Shown here one piece after another: positions 47,200 to 56,805 of a stretch of 64,000 nucleotides of DNA. Each line of letters opens with the position of its first letter. The stretch's first letter is position 1. Origin of the DNA: an uncultured Cryomorphaceae bacterium (GTDB taxonomy: Bacteria; Bacteroidota; Bacteroidia; Flavobacteriales; Schleiferiaceae); the NCBI GenBank assembly GCA_913009655.1, contig CAJVWI010000008.1, forward strand, positions 21,098 to 85,097, written 5' to 3'. The notes under the pieces were generated by a model. It was given only the letters and a program-made list of their open reading frames with translations. It was not told the origin of the DNA and searched no databases. The position numbers and the translations under genes are program-made.

Positions 47200-47263
47200 T
47201 ATGTAAATGTAGCAAGTGGAATGGTTTTTGAAATTAAAAATCCCATAAATAAATTATTTCTCA

Positions 47264-48724
47264 ATGAATTCTAAATCATTTCTTTCAATAATCCTTTTTA
47301 CAGGAATAAGCATTGCTGGCGGAATAGCTGGCGCTGCACTTTACTCAAATATCTCATTTGAAAATGGAGATGAAACAATTATCGAAAAAGTTCAAAGTGT
47401 GAATGTTATTGAACGGGTTCAAGGAATTGCTTCGTCAACAGACTTTAGCCTAGCGGCCGAAGAAGCTATACATTCTGTTGTTCATGTCAAAACATCAGTT
47501 GAGCAAGGATATTACTATAACCCTTTTAAAGATTTTTTCTTTGGGTTTGGTCAGTCTCAACCACAGGCCACTCCAAGGATGGTTCAAAGTTCTGGTTCTG
47601 GGGTTATTATCTCAGAAGATGGTTATATAGTCACAAATAACCACGTTGTGGAAAATGCAAAAGAAGTTAAGGTCAGCCTTAATGACAATAGAGAATACTC
47701 TGCAGAAATAATAGGCGTTGATCCAACTACAGACCTAGCCGTTTTAAAAATTAATGCCAACAAACTACCTCTATTAAGCTTTGGTAATTCTGATAAAGTT
47801 AAACTGGGCGAATGGGTTTTGGCCGTCGGCAACCCATTTAATTTAACATCTACAGTGACTGCAGGAATTATATCAGCGAAAGGAAGAAATATCAATATCA
47901 TCGATGACAAATCTGCAATCGAAGCCTTTATTCAAACCGATGCGGCTGTAAATCCAGGAAATAGTGGTGGCGCACTCATTAATACAACAGGACAATTAAT
48001 TGGAATTAATACCGCAATTAGTACTAGATCTGGATCCTATGAAGGTTACAGTTTTGCTGTCCCGGCTAATATTGTCCGGAAAGTCGTTGATGACATGCTC
48101 AAGTATGGAACTGTTCAACGAGCATATTTGGGTGTGAATATAATTGACGTAAATCAAGATCTTGCAGAGGAAAAGTTTCTAGAAGCAAAACAAGGTGTAT
48201 ACATTTCGGAAATTACCGATAACGGAGCCGCCAAAGAAGCAGGGATAGAAAAAGGTGATATAATTATTAAAGCTGGAGATAAAGAAATTAATAAATCCTC
48301 TGAATTGCTTGAAGTAATTGGAAGTAGAAGACCTGGGGACAATATTAGAGTTGTTGTTTTAAGGGGGAAAAAGAAAAAACAATTTGATATCATTCTGAGA
48401 AATCGTGATGGAAATACAGATATGATCAAAAAACAAGATATTGATTCTAAATTAAGCCTTGGTGGGACTTTCGAAACTCTTTCAAAAGATCAGAAAAATC
48501 TATATGGAATAATATCAGGCGTAATTATTACCAAAGTAGGAAATGGTAAATTATCGAAAGCTGGAGTACCTAATGGTTTTATTTTGACTAGATTAAATAA
48601 TCAAGCTGTTGATTCTCAAAAGGATGTTGAAAAAATTGTTAATAGTTTAAGTTCTGGCGACGGAGTATTGCTTCAAGGGTATCGATCAGATGGAAGACCT
48701 GATTATTTTGCCTTTGGGTTATAG
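47264..48724 (+). CDS. HtrA/Do-family periplasmic serine protease
   Basis: A 486-residue trypsin-like protease with an N-terminal hydrophobic signal or anchor (about 6-29). The catalytic triad is H127 in TNNHVVENA, D157 in TTDLAVLKI and S234 in NPGNSGGALIN. The first PDZ domain spans about 275-375 ('AYLGVNIIDV', 'GAAKEAGIEKGDII'); a second, more degenerate PDZ spans about 395-480. This Do/DegP/DegQ layout indicates periplasmic quality control of unfolded envelope proteins. The usual acidic/aromatic LA loop is short (FFFGFGQSQPQ). It is divergent from dapF. Confidence 0.93.
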   Translation: MNSKSFLSIILFTGISIAGGIAGAALYSNISFENGDETIIEKVQSVNVIERVQGIASSTDFSLAAEEAIHSVVHVKTSVEQGYYYNPFKDFFFGFGQSQPQATPRMVQSSGSGVIISEDGYIVTNNHVVENAKEVKVSLNDNREYSAEIIGVDPTTDLAVLKINANKLPLLSFGNSDKVKLGEWVLAVGNPFNLTSTVTAGIISAKGRNINIIDDKSAIEAFIQTDAAVNPGNSGGALINTTGQLIGINTAISTRSGSYEGYSFAVPANIVRKVVDDMLKYGTVQRAYLGVNIIDVNQDLAEEKFLEAKQGVYISEITDNGAAKEAGIEKGDIIIKAGDKEINKSSELLEVIGSRRPGDNIRVVVLRGKKKKQFDIILRNRDGNTDMIKKQDIDSKLSLGGTFETLSKDQKNLYGIISGVIITKVGNGKLSKAGVPNGFILTRLNNQAVDSQKDVEKIVNSLSSGDGVLLQGYRSDGRPDYFAFGL

Positions 48725-48903
48725 ACAACTGAGCTCTAACTATAGACTCTGTGTGTGTTTTACACTAAGTAAAAAAGTTTTAAATAACTTAAATAGAGTG
48801 TTTTAAGAACTGAATTAGGAAAAAATTTATTTTGGGTTTTAGGTATTCAAAATGTTATTTTTATGAAATACATTTCGAATAAAAAGTTAACCACATACCC
48901 TTG

Positions 48904-50358
48904 ATGAATCCTTCCTTGAATAGCTATGAATTTTTGGTTTCTGAACGTATTGAGTTTGAAAAATCAGCAACAGCTCTAATCAAATTAGTTAGTGATCTTT
49001 TTTATGAACGAAATCTAGAAGTTGTTTTATTCCGGCAACAGCTAATTGATCAAAGGCCTTCTGAACTATTGCAGGCCCATTCTCATGCGTCAATTATGGC
49101 TGGAGAAGCCATTACTATTCAAGACACGTTTGCAATGACCAAATCATTGTCAAATTCACAAGTCCGAAATTCAACTATAGACGTTGGTAAGCTGGCAATA
49201 GAATGGAAAAGAGAGGCTGGAGTTTACTTGAAAAGAAGAAAATTTATAGATTCTAAATTAATTGAATTCGATAATGTAGACAATCATGACCCCAAACCAA
49301 TTGATGTGATTCTATATGGCTTCGGTCGTATTGGAAGATTAGTCGCCAGGGAACTAATAGCGCAGGAAGGAAAAGGAAATCAACTAAGAATGCGTGCAAT
49401 AGTTATTCGTGGTGACATTGACAAAGTAAATCTCGAAAAAAGAGCATCAACTCTCAGAGTAGATTCAATACATGGACATTTCCCAGGTACTGTCGAAGTT
49501 GACTCTGATAATTCTAGCTTAATTATTAATGGCCGTCCTATCAAAGTCATATCATCTAATTCAAAAGAAGCAATTAATTATGAGCAATATGGTTTTAGGG
49601 ATTCCCTGGTAATTGACAATACTGGAGTTTTTAGGAATCAAGAAGATCTTAGTATGCATTTAAAAGGGAAAGGTGTTGAAAAAGTTTTACTAACGGCACC
49701 AGGGAAGGATATTCCAAATATCGTATTTGGAGTAAACCAGAATGATTTTCAAGATAGCCAACAGATATTTTCTGCAGCGAGCTGTACGACAAATGCAATT
49801 GTACCGGTTCTGAAAATAATAAATGACAACTTTGGAATTAATCAAGGCCATATTGAGTCAATTCATGCATACACAAACGACCAAAACTTAGTTGACAATA
49901 TGCACTCTAAATATCGACGAGGACGCGCTGCAGCTTTAAACATGGTGATTACTGAGACTGGTGCAGAAAAGGCTGTCGATAAAGCAATTCCCGGATTAGG
50001 TCTGAAATTCACAAGCAATGCTATTCGAGTACCTGTTTCTAACGGATCATTAGCAATCTTAAAATTAAATTTAACTAAAGACACTTCAGTCGAACAAATA
50101 AATGCTGTAATCAAAGATGCTGCTTTTAAGGGTGATTTGGTAGAGCAGATAAAGTATTCTGTCAGTCAAGAACTCGTTTCAAGCGATATTGTAGGTGATT
50201 CCTGCTGCTCAATTGTTGACAGTGAAGCAACTATTCTTCATAGCGACAAAAAATCTGCTGTTCTTTATGTTTGGTATGATAACGAATTCGGCTACACGAA
50301 GCAAGTCATGCGTCTCGCTAAGCATATTGTTGGAATTAAAAGAAGAACGTATTTCTGA
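48904..50358 (+). CDS. gap: glyceraldehyde-3-phosphate dehydrogenase, long form with N-terminal extension
   Basis: From ATG 48904 (a TTG at 48901 is less likely) the protein has 484 residues, about 150 more than classical GAPDH. The Rossmann start GFGRIGR is at 139-145, the catalytic cysteine C294 in SAASCTTNAI and the catalytic histidine H321 in SIHAYTND. 'WYDNEFGYTKQVMRL' closes the domain. Residues 1 to about 130 form a helical extension with no motif I recognise. Extended GAPDHs of this length are known in Bacteroidota and some gammaproteobacteria. It catalyses NAD(P)-dependent oxidation of glyceraldehyde-3-P; coenzyme preference is unknown. It is preceded by the window's longest gap (179 bp, AT-rich, no clear motif). 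Confidence 0.9.
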   Translation: MNPSLNSYEFLVSERIEFEKSATALIKLVSDLFYERNLEVVLFRQQLIDQRPSELLQAHSHASIMAGEAITIQDTFAMTKSLSNSQVRNSTIDVGKLAIEWKREAGVYLKRRKFIDSKLIEFDNVDNHDPKPIDVILYGFGRIGRLVARELIAQEGKGNQLRMRAIVIRGDIDKVNLEKRASTLRVDSIHGHFPGTVEVDSDNSSLIINGRPIKVISSNSKEAINYEQYGFRDSLVIDNTGVFRNQEDLSMHLKGKGVEKVLLTAPGKDIPNIVFGVNQNDFQDSQQIFSAASCTTNAIVPVLKIINDNFGINQGHIESIHAYTNDQNLVDNMHSKYRRGRAAALNMVITETGAEKAVDKAIPGLGLKFTSNAIRVPVSNGSLAILKLNLTKDTSVEQINAVIKDAAFKGDLVEQIKYSVSQELVSSDIVGDSCCSIVDSEATILHSDKKSAVLYVWYDNEFGYTKQVMRLAKHIVGIKRRTYF

Positions 50359-50372
50359 TTTTAAAATAAAAA

Positions 50373-50852
50373 TCACATCTTTTCTAAAATTGTCCTCAAA
50401 AGATTTTTACTGGAATTTATACACTCATCTAAGGCAATCATCGTCTCTGTATTTGAGACACCCGGTATTTCACTTATCTTGAAAATAATATCTTTAGCAT
50501 GTTTAGTATCTCTGCAGCGAACCTTGGCAAATATCCCAAAACGGCCCGTAGCTATGTGCGCAACTGTAACTTCAGGAATCTTTTTCAATTCATCAATAAC
50601 CTCTGAAGTATTCAAAGTACGATTCAAATAAATCCCAACAAATGCTATGAATCCATAACCTAAGTTCTCGTAATCTAGTTGCAAACTCGCACCTCTAATT
50701 ACACCTGCCTTCTCCATTTTTTTAACCCTAACATGAATAGTCCCTGAGGAAACGTTCAATTCTTTTGCAATGTCAGTAAAAGTTTTTCTTGCATCTAAAA
50801 GAAGATGTCCTAAAATTTGACGATCGATACGGTCCAATTTAAACTGTTCCAT
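50373..50852 (-). CDS. Lrp/AsnC family transcriptional regulator
   Basis: A 159-residue feast/famine regulator: N-terminal winged helix (about 5-55, 'LDRIDRQILGHLLLDARKTFTDIAKELNVSSGTIHVRVKKM') and C-terminal RAM domain (about 65-150, 'AFVGIYLNR', 'HIATGRFGIFAKVRC'). Members bind DNA as octamers or dimers and sense amino acids. It lies 9 bp downstream of gcvT on the same strand, so regulation of glycine or one-carbon metabolism is plausible but unproven. Confidence 0.92.
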   Translation of the reverse strand: MEQFKLDRIDRQILGHLLLDARKTFTDIAKELNVSSGTIHVRVKKMEKAGVIRGASLQLDYENLGYGFIAFVGIYLNRTLNTSEVIDELKKIPEVTVAHIATGRFGIFAKVRCRDTKHAKDIIFKISEIPGVSNTETMIALDECINSSKNLLRTILEKM

Positions 50853-50861
50853 GAATACTTT

Positions 50862-51971
50862 TTATTTTTCTTCTTTCCAAAAAGGTAGTGAAACGATTCT
50901 AGCCAAAAGATGCTTCTTTCTAACCACAATGAAAATATCAGATCCAACTTTAGATTTTTCAACCTTCACATAACCCAGACCTATCCCTTTCCCCAAAGAG
51001 GGTGACATGGTCCCGCTGGTCACGACACCAATTTCGTCTCCTGAGTTGTCTGAGATCCAATAGCCTTGCCGCGGCACTCCCCTATCCTCTAGCTCAAAAG
51101 CTACTAACTTTTTTGAAACACCCAATTCTTTTTGAACTTTTAAAGAAATAGAATTAATAAAGATTTTGTTAAATTTAGTTATCCAAGACAATCCCGCTTC
51201 TATTGGAGAAGTCAAGTCATCGATGTCATTCCCATACAAGCAATAGCCCATTTCTAATCTGAGTGTATCTCTTGCCCCTAGACCAATAGGTTTTATACCC
51301 AAGCTTGAACCAGCTGCAAATATGCTTTTCCAGATTAAATTAGCAAAGTTGTTTGGCACATATATTTCATATCCCCCAGAGCCAGTATATCCTGTAGCAG
51401 ACACAAGAACACCAGGCACTCCACAAAACTCCCCAATTTCAAAAGTATAATATGAAAGTTCTGATAATCTCATATTTGTTAAGTTCTCTATAGCCTTTGT
51501 GGAATTTGGTCCCTGAACAGCAAATAATGAAATATTATCTGAACTATTAGTTAATTTAATATTAAAAGAGCCCTTATTTGCTTTGAGCCAGCTCCAATCC
51601 TTTGAAATATTTGAGGCATTTACAACCAATAAGAAACTTTCTCTATTAATGCAGTACAATAATAAATCATCTACAATGCCTCCGCTTGAATTTGGAAAAC
51701 ATGTATACTGTATTTTTCCAGGGGACAATTTAGAAACATCATTACTTGTTACCAATTGAAGAAAATTAATTGAGTCGGGTCCCTCGATGTAGAATTCACC
51801 CATGTGAGAGACATCAAATACACCAACGTTTTTTCTGACTGATAAATGCTCTGCAGTGACCCCTTCATATTGGATAGGCATGTCATATCCTGCAAAGGGC
51901 ATCATTTTTCCACCGCTATCCCGATGTACCGCATCAAGAGTTAATTTCTTGATCAAATTTTCTTCATCCAT
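50862..51971 (-). CDS. gcvT: glycine cleavage system aminomethyltransferase (T-protein)
   Basis: A 369-residue folate-dependent enzyme that passes the methylene group from the H-protein arm to tetrahydrofolate. Signatures include 'MPFAGYDMPIQYEG' near the N-terminus, 'VFDVSHMGEF', 'GYTGSGGYEIYV', 'GLGARDTLRLEMGYCLYGND' and 'GVVTSGTMSPSLGKGIGLGYV'. Length and motifs fit GcvT rather than YgfZ. No gcvH or gcvP gene is in the window, so the genes are dispersed. Confidence 0.95.
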   Translation of the reverse strand: MDEENLIKKLTLDAVHRDSGGKMMPFAGYDMPIQYEGVTAEHLSVRKNVGVFDVSHMGEFYIEGPDSINFLQLVTSNDVSKLSPGKIQYTCFPNSSGGIVDDLLLYCINRESFLLVVNASNISKDWSWLKANKGSFNIKLTNSSDNISLFAVQGPNSTKAIENLTNMRLSELSYYTFEIGEFCGVPGVLVSATGYTGSGGYEIYVPNNFANLIWKSIFAAGSSLGIKPIGLGARDTLRLEMGYCLYGNDIDDLTSPIEAGLSWITKFNKIFINSISLKVQKELGVSKKLVAFELEDRGVPRQGYWISDNSGDEIGVVTSGTMSPSLGKGIGLGYVKVEKSKVGSDIFIVVRKKHLLARIVSLPFWKEEK

Positions 51972-52019
51972 TGTAAAAAGTTCAGTATAAATAGTAAATA
52001 ATTAAAAATAAAAGATCCT

Positions 52020-52601
52020 TTATCCATGGATACGCCCGGGTTCTGCGAATTCACGAATTATATCACCTTCAAATTCCAAAAGAGAATTCCATAGATCGTC
52101 AACCTGTTTTCTGTTGCCATACTTTCTTGCAAAACCAAGAAAAATTGTATAATGGTTCGCCTCAGAAGCCATTAATTCAGAATAAAAATTAGATAGTTTC
52201 TCGTCCTTCAAGTTTTCCGATAATACCCTGAACCTCTCGCAGCTTCGGGCTTCAATTAAAGCTGCAACTAACAGCCGGTATATTAATCTTTTCATTCGAT
52301 CGTCACCTTTTGGGAAAAAATTCATTATCCTACGGACGTATAAATCCGGACGCTCTCTACCTAAAGTCCAATTCCTCTCAAGTATTAGTTTGTGTACCAT
52401 TTCAAAATGAGACATCTCCTCGCGAGCCAGACTTGACATACTCTTAACCAAGTCATTCAACTCTGGGTAAGTGACAATAAAAGATATTGCTGTTGATGCC
52501 GCTTTTTGCTCACAATAGGCATGATCAACTAATATTTCTTCTAAATTCTCTTCTACCACATGAGCCCATCTTGGGTCGGTAGGTAATTTTAATCCAAGCA
52601 T
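52020..52601 (-). CDS. miaE: tRNA-(ms2io6A37) hydroxylase MiaE-like
   Basis: A 193-residue ferritin-like diiron protein. Metal-site pairs are visible: E near 38 and 'REEMSHFEMVH' (E-x-x-H) in the first half, 'EARSCERF' and 'SEANHYTIF' in the second. Family members hydroxylate the isopentenyl group of 2-methylthio-N6-isopentenyladenosine at position 37 of tRNA. The length matches Bacteroidota members. It starts 39 bp from the divergent transglycosylase gene and ends 48 bp before gcvT on the same strand. Confidence 0.9.
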   Translation of the reverse strand: MLGLKLPTDPRWAHVVEENLEEILVDHAYCEQKAASTAISFIVTYPELNDLVKSMSSLAREEMSHFEMVHKLILERNWTLGRERPDLYVRRIMNFFPKGDDRMKRLIYRLLVAALIEARSCERFRVLSENLKDEKLSNFYSELMASEANHYTIFLGFARKYGNRKQVDDLWNSLLEFEGDIIREFAEPGRIHG

Positions 52602-52640
52602 AAGAAGGCAAAAGTAATAGCATTTACCGATCTTTCCGGT

Positions 52641-53870
52641 ATGGTAAAGCGTTTAAAGTTGCAATACCTGATTGTGATTTCTCTTCTAGTAATTGAATTT
52701 CCATCAGAGCACGTTGAGATAAACTCAAATTTTCATTGGACTCACAAGGGAAATCAGTATCGGAATGTAATTAAAGTTGCCTTCTTTCCGGATTTGGGAA
52801 CCATGAATATCATTAACGGCAAACCTCAAGGATTAGAGTTTTCATTAATCGAGGAATGGAGTAAAAGAAATAACAATAAAATAGAATGGCACTTTGTCTC
52901 CAGTTCTGAAGAAGCAATTTCAAAAGTCGTAAACGGGATTGTGGATATTGGAGCTGGAAATATCCCATTACAAGAAAGACCAGGTCTAATTTATTCTGAT
53001 CCGATAAGAAGTTTTAATTGGCTTCAGTATGGGGAAAGTGACAGTTTATTATTGTTAAAAAAATATCCAAAACTATCCATTGCCTTAAATAAATCTGACA
53101 CTTTACCTCTTTTGATTAAAAAAACTCAAATGTGGCGACATGCAGACTTTAACAAAAAAGGATGGTTAATTCCTGACTATTTAGCTCATGAATTGAATAA
53201 AAAGACTTATTATAAAAATTCGTCCATTTTTTTAGCCAAAGGTTATTTTTCTTGGGTATCCCAAAGTCAGGACAGCTCATTAATAAAGTCTGTAAATGAA
53301 TTGATAAAAGACCCTAAGCTAAATAGAAAAATTAATTATTATAAATCACACAATATCTATTCTAACTACCAAGACTATCAGAAAATATCTCCTTTTGATG
53401 ATGAGTTTAAAAACCGAGTTGAACTTGATAAATATACACTTACAGCACTTGTGTTTGTAGAGAGTAGATTTCGCAGTGACATTATATCACCTGCTGGGGC
53501 TATTGGGCTAATGCAGGTTATTCCCTCAACGGCGGAGTCCTTAGGCATTGATTCGATCAGCCTATTTGACTCTAAAAATAATATCTACGCTGGACTCAAA
53601 TACTTGCGCTTCTTAGATGAATTTTGGGATTTAAAAGGAGTCCAGTCTGAAAATCGTCTACCATTTATACTTGCGAGTTATAATACGGGACCATCTCGCA
53701 TCGCAAAATCAGCTAGAAAAGCAAATAAATTAGGATTCAGTTCTTATTTGTGGTTTGATAATGTCGATCAAGTTGCTAAAGGGCCAGGGTCACATTATGC
53801 CAATAAAATTTTGAATATCGCCAATATTTATAAAGGATATTCAGAATCAATAACTCAATCAAAAAATTAG
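52641..53870 (+). CDS. MltF-like lytic transglycosylase with solute-binding domain
   Basis: A 409-residue exported protein. After a hydrophobic N-terminus (about 8-20), residues 43-250 resemble a periplasmic solute-binding (SBP_bac_3-like) domain. Residues about 258-400 form a Slt/MltF catalytic domain with the glutamate E274 in ALVFVESRFRSD, then SPAGAIGLMQVIPSTAESLG and 'ILASYNTGPSRI'. This is the MltF layout: a regulatory domain in front of an enzyme that cuts MurNAc-GlcNAc bonds to give anhydro ends. The last 4 bp overlap the convergent MBOAT gene. Confidence 0.88.
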   Translation: MVKRLKLQYLIVISLLVIEFPSEHVEINSNFHWTHKGNQYRNVIKVAFFPDLGTMNIINGKPQGLEFSLIEEWSKRNNNKIEWHFVSSSEEAISKVVNGIVDIGAGNIPLQERPGLIYSDPIRSFNWLQYGESDSLLLLKKYPKLSIALNKSDTLPLLIKKTQMWRHADFNKKGWLIPDYLAHELNKKTYYKNSSIFLAKGYFSWVSQSQDSSLIKSVNELIKDPKLNRKINYYKSHNIYSNYQDYQKISPFDDEFKNRVELDKYTLTALVFVESRFRSDIISPAGAIGLMQVIPSTAESLGIDSISLFDSKNNIYAGLKYLRFLDEFWDLKGVQSENRLPFILASYNTGPSRIAKSARKANKLGFSSYLWFDNVDQVAKGPGSHYANKILNIANIYKGYSESITQSKN

Positions 53871-55537
53871 AATTGAAAATAGATAAAAGGCTGACTATCC
53901 GAAGACATCGCTTGATATAAAACCACAACTACCAAAAGAACAGAACACCATTGAACTAACAATGGAGAATTAATGAATTTTCGCCGATAATTTTCCTTTT
54001 GAATCTCTGGAATCCAATGGATCAAATAACCTGCGAGCATAAGACTCAATGGACGCCAAAAACCCGAGAGAATATCGAATGTGATCGATGGATCAAAAGC
54101 AGTCCAAATTCTAGTTAAAATTAATAGGGCATTATCCCATGTCTCAGACCTAAACCAGGCTCTAGTAAATGTTATAAATAGTAATGTTGTAGAAATCCCA
54201 AAAGTCCTTCCTAATAAGGATGCTTTAGGATTCCAAGGGCGAATTTTTTTCCAAAATTTATAAAAGATTATACCTAATCCATTTAGCCCCCCCCAAAGAA
54301 CAAAATTCCAGGAGGAGCCGTGCCAAAGCCCTCCTAATAGCATTGTAAGCATCAAGTTGATATTTGTATTTAACCATTTTCTAAATGCTGTTACCCACCG
54401 TGTAAGGAAGAATACTATCAATAAAAAAATTGCCATAAAGATTGGAACCTTCCATGATTCTGCCATAATAGCTAAAGCAAAAAAAGACGTAAATACAATT
54501 ATATAAGATGCAAAGGAGCCTTCTCTATTGCCTCCAAGAGGAATGTAGAGGTAGTCCCTTAACCAACTACTCAAAGAAATATGCCAACGCCTCCAAAAAT
54601 CACCAACATTAATTGCCTTATAGGGTGAATTAAAATTCTTCGTTAATGTGAATCCCATTAAAAGAGCTACGCCGATCGCAACATCTGTATAACCGCTGAA
54701 GTCTGCATATACCTGCAAAGAATAAGCAAAAAGAGCAAGCAAGCATTCCAGCCCACTGTATAGGGTAGGTTGAGCAAAAACCCTATCGGCAAAATTAGTT
54801 GCGACATAGTCAGCTAAAACTATTTTCTTGAGTAAGCCATTTATTATCCAAAAAAGAGCAAGTCCAAAAGCCGCTCGAGTTAATTTATAAGGTTTATAAA
54901 GTTGTGGAATAAATTCTGAGGCCCTCACTATGGGACCTGCAACTAACTGTGGAAAGAAACTGACATAAAAACCAAAATCTAATGGCGATTTAACCGGCTC
55001 TATTTTTCGCCTGTAAATATCAATTATATATGACAAACATTGAAAAGTATAGAAAGAAATACCTACGGGTAATAAAATTTTGCTTTCTATAAAATCGGTT
55101 CCCAAATAAGCATTACTCCATATCGCATGAACTGGCATTGGATCCCAATTGATATTAAAACCCTCGGATAAAAAATCAGAAATAAAGTATGGATATTTGA
55201 AATAACTCAAAACCGATAAATTAACTAAAACACTAATTGCAACCCATACCTGCCTCTTCCATATCGATAGAGTTCTATACAAACCGTGTCCAATTGCAAA
55301 ATCAACTAGAGTGGAGAAAATAAGTAGAATAAAAAAAACTCCACTTGTTTTATAATAAAAAAACAAGCTTATAAAAAACAAAAATGCATTCCTTAGAGCT
55401 GTCTTTCTATAAACTAAAGCGTAAAAGAGTAATGAAAAACCAAATAAAAGCCAAAAAAATATAGAAGTGAAATTCAATGGAGAGTTTGAACTGAAACTCC
55501 AGATTTGAGGAAAGTCACGAAAGAAAAGTTCAATCAT
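53867..55537 (-). CDS. MBOAT family membrane O-acyltransferase (AlgI/PatA/DltB-like)
   Basis: A 556-residue polytopic protein of the AlgI/DltB/PatA branch. The catalytic histidine is H406 in GGLWHGSSWNFVLWGGLNG; the second conserved histidine is H319 in DFWRRWHISLSSWLRDYLYIPLGG. 'DFSGYTDVAIG' and 'SFFPQLVAGPIVRA' are family signatures. Such proteins pass acyl groups, often acetate, across the inner membrane to an extracytoplasmic partner that modifies alginate, peptidoglycan or teichoic acid. The start overlaps the upstream SGNH stop by one base, making a coupled operon with two SGNH proteins and a LysM protein. Confidence 0.93.
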   Translation of the reverse strand: MIELFFRDFPQIWSFSSNSPLNFTSIFFWLLFGFSLLFYALVYRKTALRNAFLFFISLFFYYKTSGVFFILLIFSTLVDFAIGHGLYRTLSIWKRQVWVAISVLVNLSVLSYFKYPYFISDFLSEGFNINWDPMPVHAIWSNAYLGTDFIESKILLPVGISFYTFQCLSYIIDIYRRKIEPVKSPLDFGFYVSFFPQLVAGPIVRASEFIPQLYKPYKLTRAAFGLALFWIINGLLKKIVLADYVATNFADRVFAQPTLYSGLECLLALFAYSLQVYADFSGYTDVAIGVALLMGFTLTKNFNSPYKAINVGDFWRRWHISLSSWLRDYLYIPLGGNREGSFASYIIVFTSFFALAIMAESWKVPIFMAIFLLIVFFLTRWVTAFRKWLNTNINLMLTMLLGGLWHGSSWNFVLWGGLNGLGIIFYKFWKKIRPWNPKASLLGRTFGISTTLLFITFTRAWFRSETWDNALLILTRIWTAFDPSITFDILSGFWRPLSLMLAGYLIHWIPEIQKENYRRKFINSPLLVQWCSVLLVVVVLYQAMSSDSQPFIYFQF

Positions 55538-56805
55538 TACTTTAAAGTATTTAGAATTTCAAACCCTTGGTTAGCATCCTCCCTTTTAGTCTCTAAAAAT
55601 GCATTCTCAATAGCCATTGCAAGCCAATTGGCTTGAAGCCCGTAACCAGCTGGGGTCATATGAATGCCGTCTGCTTTTGCCCATCCTTTTCGGATCCAAA
55701 AAGGCACAGAGTTCCTTCCTCCCATCAAATTATAAAAATCATGAACAGAGGATCTATGCTTATTGGCAAGTCTATACATTACTCTGCGGACAGTTTCACC
55801 ATGAGGGTTATATTTCCCTTTGTAAAAACTATCATTGTTCGTTAAAAATATAAAAGCACAATCAGGATTTACCAATTTAATTGCCTTAACTAAGCTGTCA
55901 TAATTATTCTCATAAGCCAGAGAATCAAATCGGTGAATGGATTTATAAGCATCATTGATTCCCAGTCCGAAAAGAACCAAATCAGGATATATGGCATTCA
56001 ATTGTTTGCCGAATCGATCACACTTTAAGTATGAATGAGTAGCTGCTCCATTAGCCCCAATAGCATGATAGCGCAAACCTGGAGTGTTCCTGAGCACTTG
56101 AACACCTTCCAAAGAAAAATATTTTTGTTTTGAGGTAAGAGAAACAAGACCAAAACTAATAGTGTCTTGAGGTCGTAAATAAAGTGCCTCAAAAGCATCA
56201 ATATCTGAATTATACCATGAGCTATCGGGATTGTTTAGAAACTGAACATGCATAGAGCTATCACTTGGAGAGGCAAAGATTCTAATCTTATCATATCTAA
56301 ACGGCTCGTCTCTACTGTAAATTTCAACCTTTGAATTAGAGTCTCGGGTCCAAGCCCTTATACCTGACATACCCCAAGGTCCCTTATGTCTTGGGACTGA
56401 ACAACGCTGACCAATCCAATTCGAAGATGACGGATATGCTATTACTTTATACGTGCTTGGGTTGTTTGTATGAGCTAAAGAAAAAGGAAAGAAAAAACCT
56501 CTTTCCCCTTCTAAACCGGGAGACATGGATTGAAGTTTAAATCTAATAGCATCAGTCAACATACCTGCTTGGACATGAGAGCCTCCAATATGAACTATAT
56601 TAACCTCTCCCAAACCTTTAAATATCAATTGATCTAACTTATTAAAAAGGGGTATGAATCCATTTTTTCCATTGGGGAAATCTAGTTGATTTTTTATACC
56701 TGGCTCTGGAAGAGGATCAGGTAATGCTTTCAAAGATATTGGCTGAGAAGAAAGACATAAAAAAGCCTGAAAAATAAAAATGCACGCTAGAATTCTATTA
56801 TTCAT
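55537..56805 (-). CDS. secreted SGNH/GDSL hydrolase-like protein (acyltransferase partner or esterase), GGS variant
   Basis: A 422-residue exported protein with signal peptide (about 1-20). SGNH blocks are present: Ser76 in 'HIGGSHVQAG' (block I, with Gly in place of the usual Asp of GDS), Gly250 in GANGA (block II), Asn284 in GLGINDA (block III), and Asp379/His382 in DGIHMTPAG (block V). About 170 residues lie between blocks I and II, predicted as a beta-rich insert. This resembles peptidoglycan O-acetyl esterases of the Ape1 type and PatB-like transferases. It overlaps the preceding SGNH gene by 8 bp and MBOAT by 1 bp. Transferase or esterase cannot be decided. Confidence 0.82.
   Translation of the reverse strand: MNNRILACIFIFQAFLCLSSQPISLKALPDPLPEPGIKNQLDFPNGKNGFIPLFNKLDQLIFKGLGEVNIVHIGGSHVQAGMLTDAIRFKLQSMSPGLEGERGFFFPFSLAHTNNPSTYKVIAYPSSSNWIGQRCSVPRHKGPWGMSGIRAWTRDSNSKVEIYSRDEPFRYDKIRIFASPSDSSMHVQFLNNPDSSWYNSDIDAFEALYLRPQDTISFGLVSLTSKQKYFSLEGVQVLRNTPGLRYHAIGANGAATHSYLKCDRFGKQLNAIYPDLVLFGLGINDAYKSIHRFDSLAYENNYDSLVKAIKLVNPDCAFIFLTNNDSFYKGKYNPHGETVRRVMYRLANKHRSSVHDFYNLMGGRNSVPFWIRKGWAKADGIHMTPAGYGLQANWLAMAIENAFLETKREDANQGFEILNTLK

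Noticed and set aside
48725..48903. Small RNA or riboswitch before the GAPDH gene
   Set aside because: The 179-bp gap is AT-rich and shows only a small AAGTT/AACTT hairpin; no known riboswitch core or tRNA-like fold is visible.
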